Shown in pieces: positions 1 through 9,928 of a DNA stretch of 64,000 bases. The stretch comes from Bosea beijingensis. Its GTDB lineage: Bacteria > Pseudomonadota > Alphaproteobacteria > Rhizobiales > Beijerinckiaceae. The notes under the pieces were generated by a model that worked only from the letters and a program-made list of their open reading frames with translations, had not been told where the DNA came from and did not search any database. Both the position numbers and the translations under genes were made by a program. Within the stretch, counting starts at the first letter, position 1. Each line of letters starts with the position of its first letter. The stretch covers positions 3,910,009 through 3,974,008 of the forward strand of contig NZ_CP132359.1 in the NCBI RefSeq assembly GCF_030758975.1. Direction: 5' to 3'.

Positions 1-583
1 ACGCGCGGCGCGATCGTCTATAACGGCCGCGACATCACCCGCGAGAAGCCGGCGGAGATCGCCCGGCTCGGGCTGGTGCGCTCCTTCCAGATTTCGGCTG
101 TGTTCCCGCAGCTCTCGGTACTGACCAATGTCCGCATCGCGCTGCAGCGGCGCAAGCGCGGCGATTCGTTCGATTTCTGGCGCTCGGAGCGCTCGCTCAA
201 GGAACTCGATGCCGAAGCTGCGGCCCTGGTCGACGCCGTCGGCCTGACCCCGTTCCTCGGGTTGACCGCCGGCGAGCTCAGCTACGGCCGCAAGCGCGCG
301 CTGGAGATCGCGACGACGCTGGCGCTCGACCCCGAGATGCTACTGCTCGACGAGCCGATGGCCGGCATGGGCCGCGAGGATGTCGACCGCATCGCGGCGC
401 TGATCCGCAAGATCTCGGCCAACCGCACCATCCTGATGGTCGAGCATAATCTCTCGGTCGTCGCCTCGCTCTCGGACCGCATCACCGTGCTGGCGCGCGG
501 GCAGGTGCTGGCGGAGGGCGATTACGCCACCGTCTCGAAGGACCCGCGCGTGGTCGAGGCCTATATCGGCTCGGGAGGCGGAC

Positions 584-597
<14 letters not shown>
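1..597 (+). CDS. livG: Branched-chain amino-acid-type ABC transporter ATP-binding protein, 5' partial
   Basis: The reading frame is open from the first base, so the N-terminus with the Walker A loop lies outside the window; 198 residues remain. What is visible is the second half of an ABC ATPase: a signature helix LSYGRKRALEIATTLA, a Walker B strand MLLLDEPMAGM, and a switch histidine region MVEHNLSVV. The LSYG signature and the 'MAGM' after Walker B are typical of LivG-type subunits. The stop lies 14 bases inside the next gene, the second ATPase, so the two are translationally coupled. Cytoplasmic; hydrolyses ATP to drive uptake through LivH/LivM. The substrate cannot be fixed from the ATPase. 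Confidence 0.93.
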
Positions 598-1330
<733 letters not shown>

Positions 1331-1391
1331 AGCAGCGCGACCCACCAGAACAGCGCCGGCCCCAGCCGGTATCGACAGAGGGAGAACGATC

Positions 1392-2594
1392 ATGAAGCTG
1401 AAGACGATCCTCGCGACCACCGCGCTCGCAACCCTGATGGCGGCTCCTGCCATCGCCCAGCAGATCACGGTCAAGGCCGGCGTGCTGAACGACCGCTCCG
1501 GCCTCTATGCCGACCTTGCCGGCGAAGGCTCGGTGATCGCGGCGCGCATGGCGGTCGAGGACTTCAAGGCGGCAGAGAAGGGCATCAAGGTCGAGATCGT
1601 CTCGGCCGACCACCAGAACAAGCCGGATGTCGGCTCGACCATCACCCGGCAGTGGTACGACCAGGATGGCGTCGACGTGATCCTCGACGTGCCGACCTCC
1701 TCGGTCGCGCTGGCGGTGAGCCAGATCACCAAGGAGAAGAACAAGGTCCATATCAACTCGGGCGCCGGCACCTCGGACCTCACCGGCAAGGCCTGCAGCC
1801 CCAACACGATCCACTGGACCTACGACACCTACGCGCTGGCTCAGGGCACCGGCGGCGCCATGGTGAAGGCCGGCGGCGATAGCTGGTTCTTCATGACCGC
1901 GGACTACGCCTTCGGTCACGCGCTGGAGCGCGATGCGACCGCGACCATCACCAAGGCCGGCGGCAAGGTCGTGGGCTCGGTGAAGACGCCCTTCCCCGGC
2001 ACCGACTTCTCGTCCTTCCTGCTCCAGGCGCAGGCCTCGAAGGCCAAGGTCATCGGCCTCGCCAATGCCGGCAGCGACACCACCAACGCGATCAAGCAGG
2101 CGGGCGAGTTCGGTATCGTCGCCGGCGGCCAGAAGCTCGCGGGGCTCCTGGTTTTCATCAGCGACGTGAATGCGCTCGGCCTGCAGGCGGCGCAGGGCCT
2201 CGTCCTGACCGAGTCCTTCTACTGGGATCGCGACGACGGCACCCGCGCCTGGTCGGACCGCTTCGCCAAGCTCAATGGCGGCAAGAAGCCGACCATGGTC
2301 CAGGCCGGCGTCTATTCCGGGCTGCTGCACTATCTGAAGGCGGTCGAGGCGACCAAGAGCAAGGATTCGGCCACCGTCGTCGCCAAGATGAAGGAACTGC
2401 CGACGGACGATCCGCTCTTCGGCAAGGGCTCGATCCGCCCCAACGGCCGCAAGATGCACGACATGTATCTCTACGAGGTCAAGAAGCCTTCGGAATCGAA
2501 GGGCCCGTGGGATTACTACAAGCAGGTCTCGGTGCTCCCGGCAGAGCAGGCCTTCCAGCCGCTGGCCGAGACGGGCTGCTCGCTCGTCAAGTGA
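1392..2594 (+). CDS. ABC transporter periplasmic binding protein, Leu/Ile/Val-BP (Peripla_BP_6) family
   Basis: The protein has 400 residues with a Sec signal peptide ending near MAAPAIAQQ (cleavage about residue 23). The first strand 'ITVKAGVLNDRSGLYADLAGEGS' and the 'MAVEDF' helix are typical of type I Liv-like binding proteins. The start is the ATG preceded by an AGGGAGAA ribosome binding site at about 1379-1386; the longer upstream frame lacks a signal peptide at its start. It sits between livF and livH, so it supplies the importer with ligand in the periplasm. Members of this group bind branched-chain amino acids, but also amides, urea or aromatic compounds, so the ligand is open. Confidence 0.93.
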   Translation: MKLKTILATTALATLMAAPAIAQQITVKAGVLNDRSGLYADLAGEGSVIAARMAVEDFKAAEKGIKVEIVSADHQNKPDVGSTITRQWYDQDGVDVILDVPTSSVALAVSQITKEKNKVHINSGAGTSDLTGKACSPNTIHWTYDTYALAQGTGGAMVKAGGDSWFFMTADYAFGHALERDATATITKAGGKVVGSVKTPFPGTDFSSFLLQAQASKAKVIGLANAGSDTTNAIKQAGEFGIVAGGQKLAGLLVFISDVNALGLQAAQGLVLTESFYWDRDDGTRAWSDRFAKLNGGKKPTMVQAGVYSGLLHYLKAVEATKSKDSATVVAKMKELPTDDPLFGKGSIRPNGRKMHDMYLYEVKKPSESKGPWDYYKQVSVLPAEQAFQPLAETGCSLVK

Positions 2595-2628
2595 CGCGCG
2601 GCTGAACGCCGCCCAGACGTCCTCCGCC

Positions 2629-2725
2629 GTCATCCCGGGCGACCTTAGGTCGGCCCGGGATCCATCGGAGTGCTCCGGAACTCTGCGATGGATCCCGGCC
2701 CTGCGCTTCGCTTGGCCGGGATGAC
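2629..2725. repeat. REP-like nested inverted repeat between binding protein and livH
   Basis: Outer arms GTCATCCCGG and CCGGGATGAC enclose inner arms GGGATCCATCG and CGATGGATCCC, making a roughly 97-base cruciform-capable element. A closely related copy lies at 52155-52255. Its place between the binding-protein and permease genes would allow mRNA stabilisation or partial termination that raises binding-protein output. That role is inferred. Confidence 0.8.
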
Positions 2726-2769
2726 GAAGAGGTTCAAGAGCCCACCCCACATGATGATCTGAGCCCCGC

Positions 2770-3657
2770 ATGTTCGAACTTCTCGGAGTCCCGCCGCAGG
2801 CGCTGTTCGGTCAGGTCCTTCTCGGCCTGATCAACGGCTCGTTCTATGCCATCCTCAGCCTCGGGCTGGCGGTGATCTTCGGACTGCTCAACATCATCAA
2901 CTTCACGCATGGCGCGCAGTACATGATGGGCGCCTTCGTCGCCTGGATGTGCCTGAACTATCTCGGCCTCAACTACTGGGCGGCGCTGCTGCTGGCGCCG
3001 ATCATCGTCGGCGCGACCGGCGTCGCGGTCGAACGGCTGCTGCTGAAGCGCATCGCCCATCTCGACCATCTCTACGGTTTGCTGCTGACCTTCGGCCTCG
3101 CACTGATCATCCAGGGCGTCTTCCGCAACCAGTACGGCTCCTCCGGCCTGCCCTATGCCATCCCGCCGCAGCTCACCGGTGGGCAGAATCTCGGCTTCAT
3201 GTTCCTGCCGAACTACCGGGCCTGGGTGATCGTCGCCTCGCTCGTCGTCTGCCTCGGCACCTGGTTCCTGATCGAGAAGACCAAGCTCGGCGCCTATCTG
3301 CGTGCCGCGACCGAGAACCCGACCCTGACCCAGGCCTTCGGCATCAACGTGCCGCTCCTGGTGACGCTGACCTACGGCTTCGGCGTCGCGCTTGCCGCCT
3401 TCGCCGGCGTGCTCGCCGCGCCGATCTATTCGGTCAATCCCAACATGGGCGGCGACCTGATCATCGTCGTCTTCGCGGTCGTCGTGATCGGCGGCATGGG
3501 CTCGATCATGGGCGCGATCGTCACCGGGTTCTCGCTCGGGCTGATCGAGGGCCTGACCAAGGTGTTCTACCCGGAAGGCGCCGCGACCGTGATCTTCGTC
3601 ATCATGGTGCTGGTGCTGCTGGTGAAGCCCGCCGGCCTGTTCGGCCGCGCAGCCTGA
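2770..3657 (+). CDS. livH: Branched-chain amino-acid-type ABC transporter permease LivH
   Basis: A 295-residue integral membrane protein with about eight hydrophobic helices. It opens with the LivH pattern 'LINGSFYAILSLGLAVIFG' and 'NIINFTHG', and carries the 'RAATENPTLTQAFGINV' coupling loop around residues 178-195 that contacts the ATPases. Length and motif order fit the LivH family (about 290-310 residues). It follows the binding protein across a 175-base spacer containing a REP-like element and is followed 21 bases later by livM, so the pair forms the heterodimeric transmembrane channel. Confidence 0.95.
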   Translation: MFELLGVPPQALFGQVLLGLINGSFYAILSLGLAVIFGLLNIINFTHGAQYMMGAFVAWMCLNYLGLNYWAALLLAPIIVGATGVAVERLLLKRIAHLDHLYGLLLTFGLALIIQGVFRNQYGSSGLPYAIPPQLTGGQNLGFMFLPNYRAWVIVASLVVCLGTWFLIEKTKLGAYLRAATENPTLTQAFGINVPLLVTLTYGFGVALAAFAGVLAAPIYSVNPNMGGDLIIVVFAVVVIGGMGSIMGAIVTGFSLGLIEGLTKVFYPEGAATVIFVIMVLVLLVKPAGLFGRAA

Positions 3658-3678
3658 CGACGCGAGAAGGACAAGGAC

Positions 3679-4671
3679 ATGACCGATCTCGCTTCCGCCG
3701 AAGCTCCCGCCGCCGGCCTCACACTCGCCGAGACCGACGACAGCACGGCGCGCCTGCACCGCAACCTGTTCATCGCGATCGCCGCGGTGCTCGTGGTGGC
3801 ACCCTTCGTCGCCTATCCCGTCTTCGTGATGAAGGTGCTCTGCTTCGCGCTATTCGCGCTCGCCTTCAATCTTCTGCTCGGCTATGGCGGCCTGCTCTCC
3901 TTCGGCCATGCCGCCTATTTCGGCATGGCGAGCTATGTCTCGGCCTACACCGCCAAGAACTGGGGCCTGACGCCGGAGCTCGCGATCCTGTTCGGCACCG
4001 CCGTCGGCGCCGTGCTCGGCCTCGTTTTCGGTTCGCTCGCCATCCGCCGCCAAGGCATCTACTTCGCCATGATCACGCTGGCGCTCGCCCAGATGGTGTT
4101 CTTCTTCTCGCTGCAGACGCCGCGCTTCACCGGCGGCGAGGACGGCATCCAGGCCGTGCCGCGCGGCAAGTTCCTCGGCCTGATCAGCCTCGCCGACGAC
4201 CGGGCGCTTTACTGGCTCGTCGCCGCCATTTTCATGGGCGGGCTGCTGCTGATCTACCGCGTCATCCACTCGCCCTTCGGCCAGGTCTGCAAGGCGATCC
4301 GCGACAACGAGCCCCGCGCGATCTCGCTCGGCTATCGCGCCAACCAGTACAAGCTGATGGTCTTCGTGCTCTCGGCGACGCTCGCAGGGCTGGCCGGCGC
4401 GACCAAGGCGATCGTCTTCCAGCTCGCCTCGCTCACCGACGTCTACTGGACGATGTCCGGCGAGGTCGTGCTGATGACGCTGGTCGGCGGGCTCGGCACC
4501 GTCTTCGGCCCGATCGTCGGCGCCATCGTCATCGTCGCGATGCAGAACTATCTCGCGACGCTCGGCGCCTGGGTCACGGTCGTGCAGGGCGTGATCTTCG
4601 TGCTCTGCGTGCTGCTCTTCCGCGAAGGCATCGTCGGCGTCATCTCGAAGGCGATCAAGAAGCCGCTCTGA
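3679..4671 (+). CDS. livM: Branched-chain amino-acid-type ABC transporter permease LivM
   Basis: A 330-residue polytopic permease. A cytoplasmic tail of about 30 residues precedes the first helix; 'FALAFNLLLGYGGLLSFGHAAYFG' near residues 57-80 is the LivM fingerprint and 'KAIRDNEPRAISLGYRANQYK' near 205-225 is the coupling loop. An AAGGAC ribosome binding site precedes the ATG. It is the last gene of the operon. Its TGA stop codon forms the three-base loop of a perfect 10-base-pair hairpin. Confidence 0.95.
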   Translation: MTDLASAEAPAAGLTLAETDDSTARLHRNLFIAIAAVLVVAPFVAYPVFVMKVLCFALFALAFNLLLGYGGLLSFGHAAYFGMASYVSAYTAKNWGLTPELAILFGTAVGAVLGLVFGSLAIRRQGIYFAMITLALAQMVFFFSLQTPRFTGGEDGIQAVPRGKFLGLISLADDRALYWLVAAIFMGGLLLIYRVIHSPFGQVCKAIRDNEPRAISLGYRANQYKLMVFVLSATLAGLAGATKAIVFQLASLTDVYWTMSGEVVLMTLVGGLGTVFGPIVGAIVIVAMQNYLATLGAWVTVVQGVIFVLCVLLFREGIVGVISKAIKKPL

Positions 4672-4681
4672 GAGCGGCTTC
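4659..4681. terminator. Hairpin with the livM stop codon as its loop
   Basis: GAAGCCGCTC and GAGCGGCTTC are perfect 10-base arms separated only by TGA, the livM stop. No T-run follows. It sits between convergent genes (livM and the isochorismatase-fold gene ending at 4685), so it can act on transcripts from both sides. Terminator function is inferred from position and stem strength. Confidence 0.6.
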
Positions 4682-4684
4682 GAT

Positions 4685-5215
4685 CTAGCGGATCAGCTTC
4701 GAGACCGTCCGGAACTGCGGATGCTCGGCGCTGCGCAGCCATTCAAACAGCACCATCTCGGTGGTGACGATCTCGGCGCCATGGCTCGCCATGCGCTGCA
4801 ACGCGATCTCGCGCGATTGCGGCACGCGCGAGCCGATCGCATCGGCAACCACCACGACGCGGCGGCGATGCTCGAGCAGGGTCAACACGGTCTGGCCGAC
4901 ACAGACATGCGCCTCGCAGCCGCAGACCACCAGTTCGCGATCTCCCGCCACGGCCTCCAGGAAGGCGGGCTCCGCGCAAGCGTCGAAACTCATCTTGGTG
5001 ATGGCCGGCGCGACCTCCGCCAGGGCCGGCACTGTCGCGCCGAGTCCGCGCGGATATTGCTCGGTGAGGACGGCGGGCACGCCGAGCAGGCGCGCTGCGT
5101 CGGCAAGGCGCCCGGCATTGAGCAGGACCGTCTCGCCGTCATGGATCGCCGGCATCAGCTTCGCCTGGAAGTCGATGACCACCAGCATGGCATGTTTCGC
5201 GGCGAGCAGCGGCAT
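4685..5215 (-). CDS. Isochorismatase-family (cysteine) hydrolase, YcaC-like
   Basis: The 176-residue cytoplasmic protein has the isochorismatase fold with its catalytic triad visible: Asp15 in 'VIDFQ', Lys74 in 'ITKMSF', and the nucleophile Cys105 in 'GCEAHVCV'. It lacks the extra domains of enterobactin enzymes. Family members hydrolyse amides such as nicotinamide, N-carbamoyl compounds or unknown amides; the closest look is to YcaC/hydrolase family members of unknown substrate. It is divergent from a MarR regulator across 131 bases containing a palindromic operator, so it is a candidate target. Start: ATG with AAGG six bases upstream. Confidence 0.88.
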   Translation of the reverse strand: MPLLAAKHAMLVVIDFQAKLMPAIHDGETVLLNAGRLADAARLLGVPAVLTEQYPRGLGATVPALAEVAPAITKMSFDACAEPAFLEAVAGDRELVVCGCEAHVCVGQTVLTLLEHRRRVVVVADAIGSRVPQSREIALQRMASHGAEIVTTEMVLFEWLRSAEHPQFRTVSKLIR

Positions 5216-5311
5216 GATCGGCCTTTCCTTCTGGCGCCGTCAGGGAGCCTTGTTAGCGCTTCGCGGCGCCGCTCCGTCAACCGGCATGGCATCTCTTCGG
5301 ACGAGCTTGGC

Positions 5312-5334
5312 TTGACTTGCCTAACGGCAGTCAA
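5312..5334. promoter_or_regulatory. Probable MarR operator between isochorismatase gene and marR-type gene
   Basis: The arms TTGACTTGCC and GGCAGTCAA flank TAAC and are complementary apart from one extra T on the left. The palindrome lies upstream of the MarR-family start at 5347 and between divergent genes, as expected for autoregulation. It covers a possible TTG start at 5317, which argues for the ATG at 5347. Confidence 0.55.
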
Positions 5335-5346
5335 CATGCAGACAAC

Positions 5347-5793
5347 ATGGACGGCAAACCGATCGTTCCCTTCGCGACGACGCTGCATGTGCGCGACCAT
5401 TGCCTGTGCCTGTATGTGCAGCGCGCGGCGCGGGCGCTGGCGCGCCGTTTCGACGAGGCGCTGCGGCCGCTCGGGCTGACCAATGGCCAGTTCTCGCTGA
5501 TGATGGCCCTGAACCGCCCGGTACCGGCGACGTTCGGACCGGTGGCCGAGCTTCTGGCGATGGACCGCACGACCCTCACCGCCGCGCTGAAGCCACTGCA
5601 GCGACGCGGCCTGGTGAATATCGCGGTCGATCCGGCCGATCGTCGCGGCCGCTTGCTGACGCTGACGGAAGACGGCATGGCGCTGCTCGCTTCGGCTGTG
5701 CCGATCTGGCAGCGGACGCATGAGGCCATCGAGGCCACCATGCCTGATGCTGCGCCGGAAACCTTGCGCAAGACACTGCGCAGCCTGGGCTGA
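5347..5793 (+). CDS. MarR family transcriptional regulator
   Basis: The 148-residue protein has the MarR winged-helix layout: an N-terminal dimerisation helix, 'LGLTNGQFSLMMALNR' as the H2 region, 'VAELLAMDRTTLTAALKPLQRRGLV' (residues about 60-84) as the recognition helix, and the wing 'PADRRGRLLTLTEDG'. MarR proteins are dimeric repressors released by small ligands. It is divergent from the isochorismatase-fold gene and precedes a DHA2 exporter by 118 bases, a common arrangement for an efflux regulator. The start was set at ATG 5347 because a longer TTG-initiated version would begin inside the operator-like palindrome. Confidence 0.88.
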   Translation: MDGKPIVPFATTLHVRDHCLCLYVQRAARALARRFDEALRPLGLTNGQFSLMMALNRPVPATFGPVAELLAMDRTTLTAALKPLQRRGLVNIAVDPADRRGRLLTLTEDGMALLASAVPIWQRTHEAIEATMPDAAPETLRKTLRSLG

Positions 5794-5911
5794 GCTGCGG
5801 CAGCCTGTCCCGCCCGCGCCGCAGAGCCGCCCCGCCAACGTGTCTCTGGCGCATGGCGCACCACGCGACTACCCTCCGGCTATTCCGTAGACGCAAGCAA
5901 GAACACAGTTC

Positions 5912-7405
5912 ATGGACAAGCGGCTCGACATTCCAGCCCAGGCCGCGGCCATGACGCCCGCGGATATTCGGTCGGTCCTGATCGGCGTCATGCTGGCGAT
6001 GTTCCTCGCCGCGCTCGACCAGACCATCGTCGCGACCGCGCTGCCGACGATCGGCCGCGATCTCAACGACGTCACGCATCTCTCGTGGATCGTCACGATC
6101 TATCTGCTGGCCTCGACGGCGGTGACGCCGCTCTACGGCAAGCTAGCCGATATCCATGGACGGCGGGTGACGCTGCTCGCCGGCATCGTCGTCTTCGTGA
6201 TCGGCTCGATCGCCTGCGCGCTGGCGCCCTCGCTCTGGCTGCTCGTCCTCGCGCGCTTCGTGCAGGGGCTCGGCGGCGGCGGATTGATCGCGCTGGCCCA
6301 GACCATCGTCGGCGACATGGTGCCGCCCAAGGAACGCGGGCGCTATCAGGTCTATTTCGCCAGCGTCTTCATGTCCTCCTCACTGCTCGGCCCGGTGCTC
6401 GGCGGCTTCCTCGCGGAAAAGCTGCACTGGTCGGTGATCTTCTGGATCAACCTGCCGCTCGGGCTCGGCGCCTACTGGATGTCGAATGCGGCGCTGAAGC
6501 GGCTGCCGCGCCATGAGCGGCCGCACAAGCTCGACGTGCTCGGCGCGATCCTGATGACGCTGGCGACGGTGTCGCTGCTGCTCGCCCTGTCCTGGGGCGG
6601 CACGGCCTATCCCTGGCGGTCCCTGCCGATCGCCAGCCTCGTCGCGGCCTCGCTCGTACTCTGGATGCTGTTCGCCTGGCGCCTACGCCGGGCGGCCGAG
6701 CCGTTGATCCCGCTCGACCTCTTCGGCAACGGCGTTGTCAGGCGCGGGACGGTGGCGGCCGGCTTCGGCATGGGCACCTTCATCGGCCTCACCATCTATC
6801 TGCCGCTCTATTTCGAGACGGTGATGGGCCTGAGCGCCACCCAATCCGGCCTCGGCCTGCTGCCCTTGACCTGCGGCACCGTCATCGGCGCGACCAGCTC
6901 CGGCCGGGCGATGTCGCAGCTCACCCATTACAAGCGCGTGCCATTGGCCGGGCTCTTCGTCGCGATGACGGGTACAGCCGTGCTCGCCGCCTTTTCCGGC
7001 CGGATCCCGCTCCTGCCCTTCAGCGTCATCCTCGCCGTGGTCAGCATCGGCTTCGGCACGCTGCTGCCCGTCGCGACCGTGTCGATCCAGAATGCCGTGC
7101 AGGCGCATCAGCTCGGCACGGTGACGGCGGTGGCCAATTTCTTCCGCCAGATCGGCGGGGCACTGATCGTCGCGGTGTTCGGCGCGATCGTGCTCGGCGG
7201 CGTCGGGAGCGCGGGCGCACAGCTCTCGCCCGAGGCACTGAAGCTCGGCACCGTCGACCGCGAGACCATGGTCGTGCTGTTCCGCTATGTCTTCGGCGCC
7301 GCGAGCCTCGGCTTCGCGCTCGCCTGGCTGTCGCTGGCGCGGATGCAGGAACTGCCGCTGCGTGGCCGCGCCGTCGAGGCGGCCAAGGCGATCGGCGGCG
7401 AGTAA
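5912..7405 (+). CDS. MFS transporter, DHA2 (14-TM) drug efflux family
   Basis: The 497-residue integral membrane protein shows the DHA2 hallmarks: 'ALDQTIVATALPTIGRDL' (motif D1) in helix 1, 'PLYGKLADIHGRR' (motif A) in the loop after helix 2, and 'FVQGLGGGGLIALAQTIVGDMVPPKERGRY' near residues 115-145. Length fits the 14-helix EmrB/QacA group, proton antiporters that export hydrophobic drugs. It follows the MarR gene on the same strand, so regulation by it is likely but inferred. Confidence 0.93.
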   Translation: MDKRLDIPAQAAAMTPADIRSVLIGVMLAMFLAALDQTIVATALPTIGRDLNDVTHLSWIVTIYLLASTAVTPLYGKLADIHGRRVTLLAGIVVFVIGSIACALAPSLWLLVLARFVQGLGGGGLIALAQTIVGDMVPPKERGRYQVYFASVFMSSSLLGPVLGGFLAEKLHWSVIFWINLPLGLGAYWMSNAALKRLPRHERPHKLDVLGAILMTLATVSLLLALSWGGTAYPWRSLPIASLVAASLVLWMLFAWRLRRAAEPLIPLDLFGNGVVRRGTVAAGFGMGTFIGLTIYLPLYFETVMGLSATQSGLGLLPLTCGTVIGATSSGRAMSQLTHYKRVPLAGLFVAMTGTAVLAAFSGRIPLLPFSVILAVVSIGFGTLLPVATVSIQNAVQAHQLGTVTAVANFFRQIGGALIVAVFGAIVLGGVGSAGAQLSPEALKLGTVDRETMVVLFRYVFGAASLGFALAWLSLARMQELPLRGRAVEAAKAIGGE

Positions 7406-7419
7406 GCGCTGGCTTCCGA

Positions 7420-7446
7420 AATGCCCGGGCCAAGCCCGGGCATGAC
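7420..7446. terminator. GC hairpin between convergent MFS and dapD genes
   Basis: ATGCCCGGGC and GCCCGGGCAT flank a three-base loop, then 'GAC' follows. There is no T-run. The core resembles the outer arms of the REP-like elements at 2629 and 52155, and a variant of the same hairpin sits at 40933-40955. Position between converging genes suggests transcript-end protection for both. Confidence 0.55.
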
Positions 7447-7463
7447 GTGAAGCGACCGAGCTA

Positions 7464-8306
<843 letters not shown>

Positions 8307-8367
8307 CAGGTGGCTCCGGCGCTTCCAGAAAGATCGGGGCGAGCGATGGCGGATGCAGGCGGCTGCG

Positions 8368-9126
8368 TCAAGCCGGACGGCGGCGCAGCAGGTAGGTATC
8401 CATGATCCAGCCATGCCGGGCGCGGGCCGCGGCCCTGACCTCGGCGATCTCGGGGGCGAGCTCGGCGAGCGGGCCTGCGCGCAGGATTTCGTCGGGCGTG
8501 CCGAGATAGGCGCCCCACCAGATATCGAGCCCGGCGGGATCGATCTTGCCGAAGGTCTGCTCGCCGTCGAGCATGACGACCACGCTGTCCTGATCGGCGG
8601 GGAAGCCCGCCGCCAGCCGGCGGCCGGTGGTGATCAGGATCGGCGCGCCGATCGTGTTGAGGGGTATGCGGTGGCGCGCGGCCAGGACCTGGACGCTGCT
8701 GATGCCGGGATAGACCTGCCAATCGAGGTCGAGGCCGGAGGCGGCAACGCGCTCCATGATGCGCAAGGTGGAATCATAGAGAGCGGGGTCGCCCCAGACG
8801 AGCAGCGCGCCGGTCTGGCCTTCCCGCAATTCCGCCTCGAACAGGGTGCGGTAGCGCGCGGCGATGCGCTCGTGCCAGTCGTCGACGACGCCGTGATAGT
8901 CGCTGCCGGCCTCGGCCCGGCGCGGGATTTCGACCGGAACCGTGCGGTAGTTCGCGTTGCGGATGAAGCGGGCGCAGATCGCCTCGCGCAGGGCCCGAAG
9001 CGCAGCCTTCTCCTCGCCCTTGTCGGGGATGAACAGGATATCGGCGCGGTTCAACGCCGCGATCGCCTCGATCGTCATGTGGTCGGGATTGCCGGCCCCG
9101 ATGCCGATGATGAGAATGTTGCGCAT
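8368..9126 (-). CDS. cobF: Precorrin-6A synthase (deacetylating)
   Basis: CobF methylates precorrin-5 at C-1 and releases acetate in aerobic cobalamin synthesis. The 252-residue protein opens with '[22 protein letters not shown]', the CobF version of the SAM-dependent tetrapyrrole methylase start. It contains 'FIPDKGEEK', '[14 protein letters not shown]' (about 102-115) and '[19 protein letters not shown]' (about 130-148), the methylase binding motifs. No other cob genes lie nearby, so this gene is separated from the rest of the pathway. The start at 9126 was chosen over an upstream ATG because the family begins there. Confidence 0.95.
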   Translation of the reverse strand: MRNILIIGIGAGNPDHMTIEAIAALNRADILFIPDKGEEKAALRALREAICARFIRNANYRTVPVEIPRRAEAGSDYHGVVDDWHERIAARYRTLFEAELREGQTGALLVWGDPALYDSTLRIMERVAASGLDLDWQVYPGISSVQVLAARHRIPLNTIGAPILITTGRRLAAGFPADQDSVVVMLDGEQTFGKIDPAGLDIWWGAYLGTPDEILRAGPLAELAPEIAEVRAAARARHGWIMDTYLLRRRPA

Positions 9127-9178
9127 GCCGCCCCGCCGTTGGCGGCGGCTTAGCACGGCCGGCGCACGGAACGCGAGA

Positions 9179-9496
9179 TCAGGCCCGGCCGAGCACGGCC
9201 ATGCTGGCGAGATCGGGCTGCAATGCAGGCGTCGCGTTCAGGGCCAGCGCCGCCTGAAGCGCCTCCAGATCCGCCTGGAGGCGCGGATGCCAGCCGCAAG
9301 GGCATGGCTGGTCACCGCAATGAGCATCCGCCACCTCTCTGTAGACAGAACCGACCGCTGCCGCCGCCAGCTCGATCAGGGCGAGCGGCGGGAGGCGAGT
9401 ATCGCGGAGCGCGGCGCAAAAGGCTGTCATGACCGCTTCCCGGATCTCGGTACGGGCGGTCTCCAGCGATTCGGCGCTCCCCGGATCAGGCTGCAC
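9179..9496 (-). CDS. Hypothetical protein with CxC motif
   Basis: I do not recognise this 105-residue protein. The likely start is a GTG that overlaps the end of the 94-residue gene by 11 bases, which indicates translational coupling; a longer same-frame reading to 9766 is antisense-like, low-complexity and overlaps that gene. A helical N-terminal half ('REAVMTAFCAALRDTRL', 'LALIELAAAAVGSVYREVA') is followed by 'CGDQPCPCGW', a cluster of three cysteines that could bind metal or a cofactor, and a short helical tail. cobF follows 52 bases downstream on the same strand. Confidence 0.6.
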   Translation of the reverse strand: MQPDPGSAESLETARTEIREAVMTAFCAALRDTRLPPLALIELAAAAVGSVYREVADAHCGDQPCPCGWHPRLQADLEALQAALALNATPALQPDLASMAVLGRA

Positions 9497-9770
9497 GTTC
9501 GATGCCCTTGATGGCGGCATGGAGGCGGTGCTGTGGCCCCTGAATGGGTTTGGGTCCCTGCTCAGGCAAGGTGACCGCAAGCAGCTCCACGAGGCGCTGC
9601 ATATGCGGCGGCAGCGCGGCATCGGCGTCGAGATCGCCCGGCCCCTTGGCCAATGCGAGCGCCCGGCGCAATTCAGGCCGGCTCGCGCCGGTGCGAACGA
9701 TCTCGCGAATGATGATCTCGTCGATGCGGCCGATCGCGGCTGCGACATCGACCTCGGTGACTCCACCCAT
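9486..9770 (-). CDS. Hypothetical small helical protein
   Basis: A 94-residue protein of unknown function. It begins with a strong ribosome binding site (GGAGGGG) and 'MGGVTEVDVAAAIGRIDEIIIREIV'. It is predicted to be largely helical and soluble, with a proline-rich tail, and has no signal peptide. It is first in a run with the CxC protein and then cobF. Its upstream region is a strikingly AT-rich island with an inverted repeat. Function not assignable. Confidence 0.65.
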   Translation of the reverse strand: MGGVTEVDVAAAIGRIDEIIIREIVRTGASRPELRRALALAKGPGDLDADAALPPHMQRLVELLAVTLPEQGPKPIQGPQHRLHAAIKGIERAA

Positions 9771-9821
9771 TCGACCCCTCCGTCGGCTGATTCACTGATC
9801 GCGAGGGAGAGATAGGCGCAC

Positions 9822-9885
9822 CGATGATTCTATGCAAGATATTGTTATTACTACATAAATAGAACTATTTTAAGGTAACGGGCCA
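9822..9885 (-). promoter_or_regulatory. AT-rich promoter island with inverted repeat
   Basis: In a GC-rich neighbourhood this stretch of about 60 bases is mostly A and T. It contains the inverted repeat AAATAG-AA-CTATTT at 9857-9870. It lies 50-115 bases upstream of the 94-residue gene and downstream of the VOC gene's stop, so it is best read as the promoter/operator of the minus-strand run leading to cobF. The regulator is unknown. Confidence 0.45.
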
Positions 9886-9928
9886 CTCTCGTCCGCGAGC
9901 GTGACCGCATCGTGACGGCGCCCTGCGC

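Noticed and set aside
2629..2725. Insertion-sequence end or attachment site
   Set aside because: No transposase or integrase nearby and no target duplication; the nested symmetry and a second intergenic copy fit a REP-like element better.
8368..9885. Cobalamin riboswitch upstream of cobF
   Set aside because: The upstream region is coding for two small proteins and the AT-rich island shows no B12-box-like sequence.
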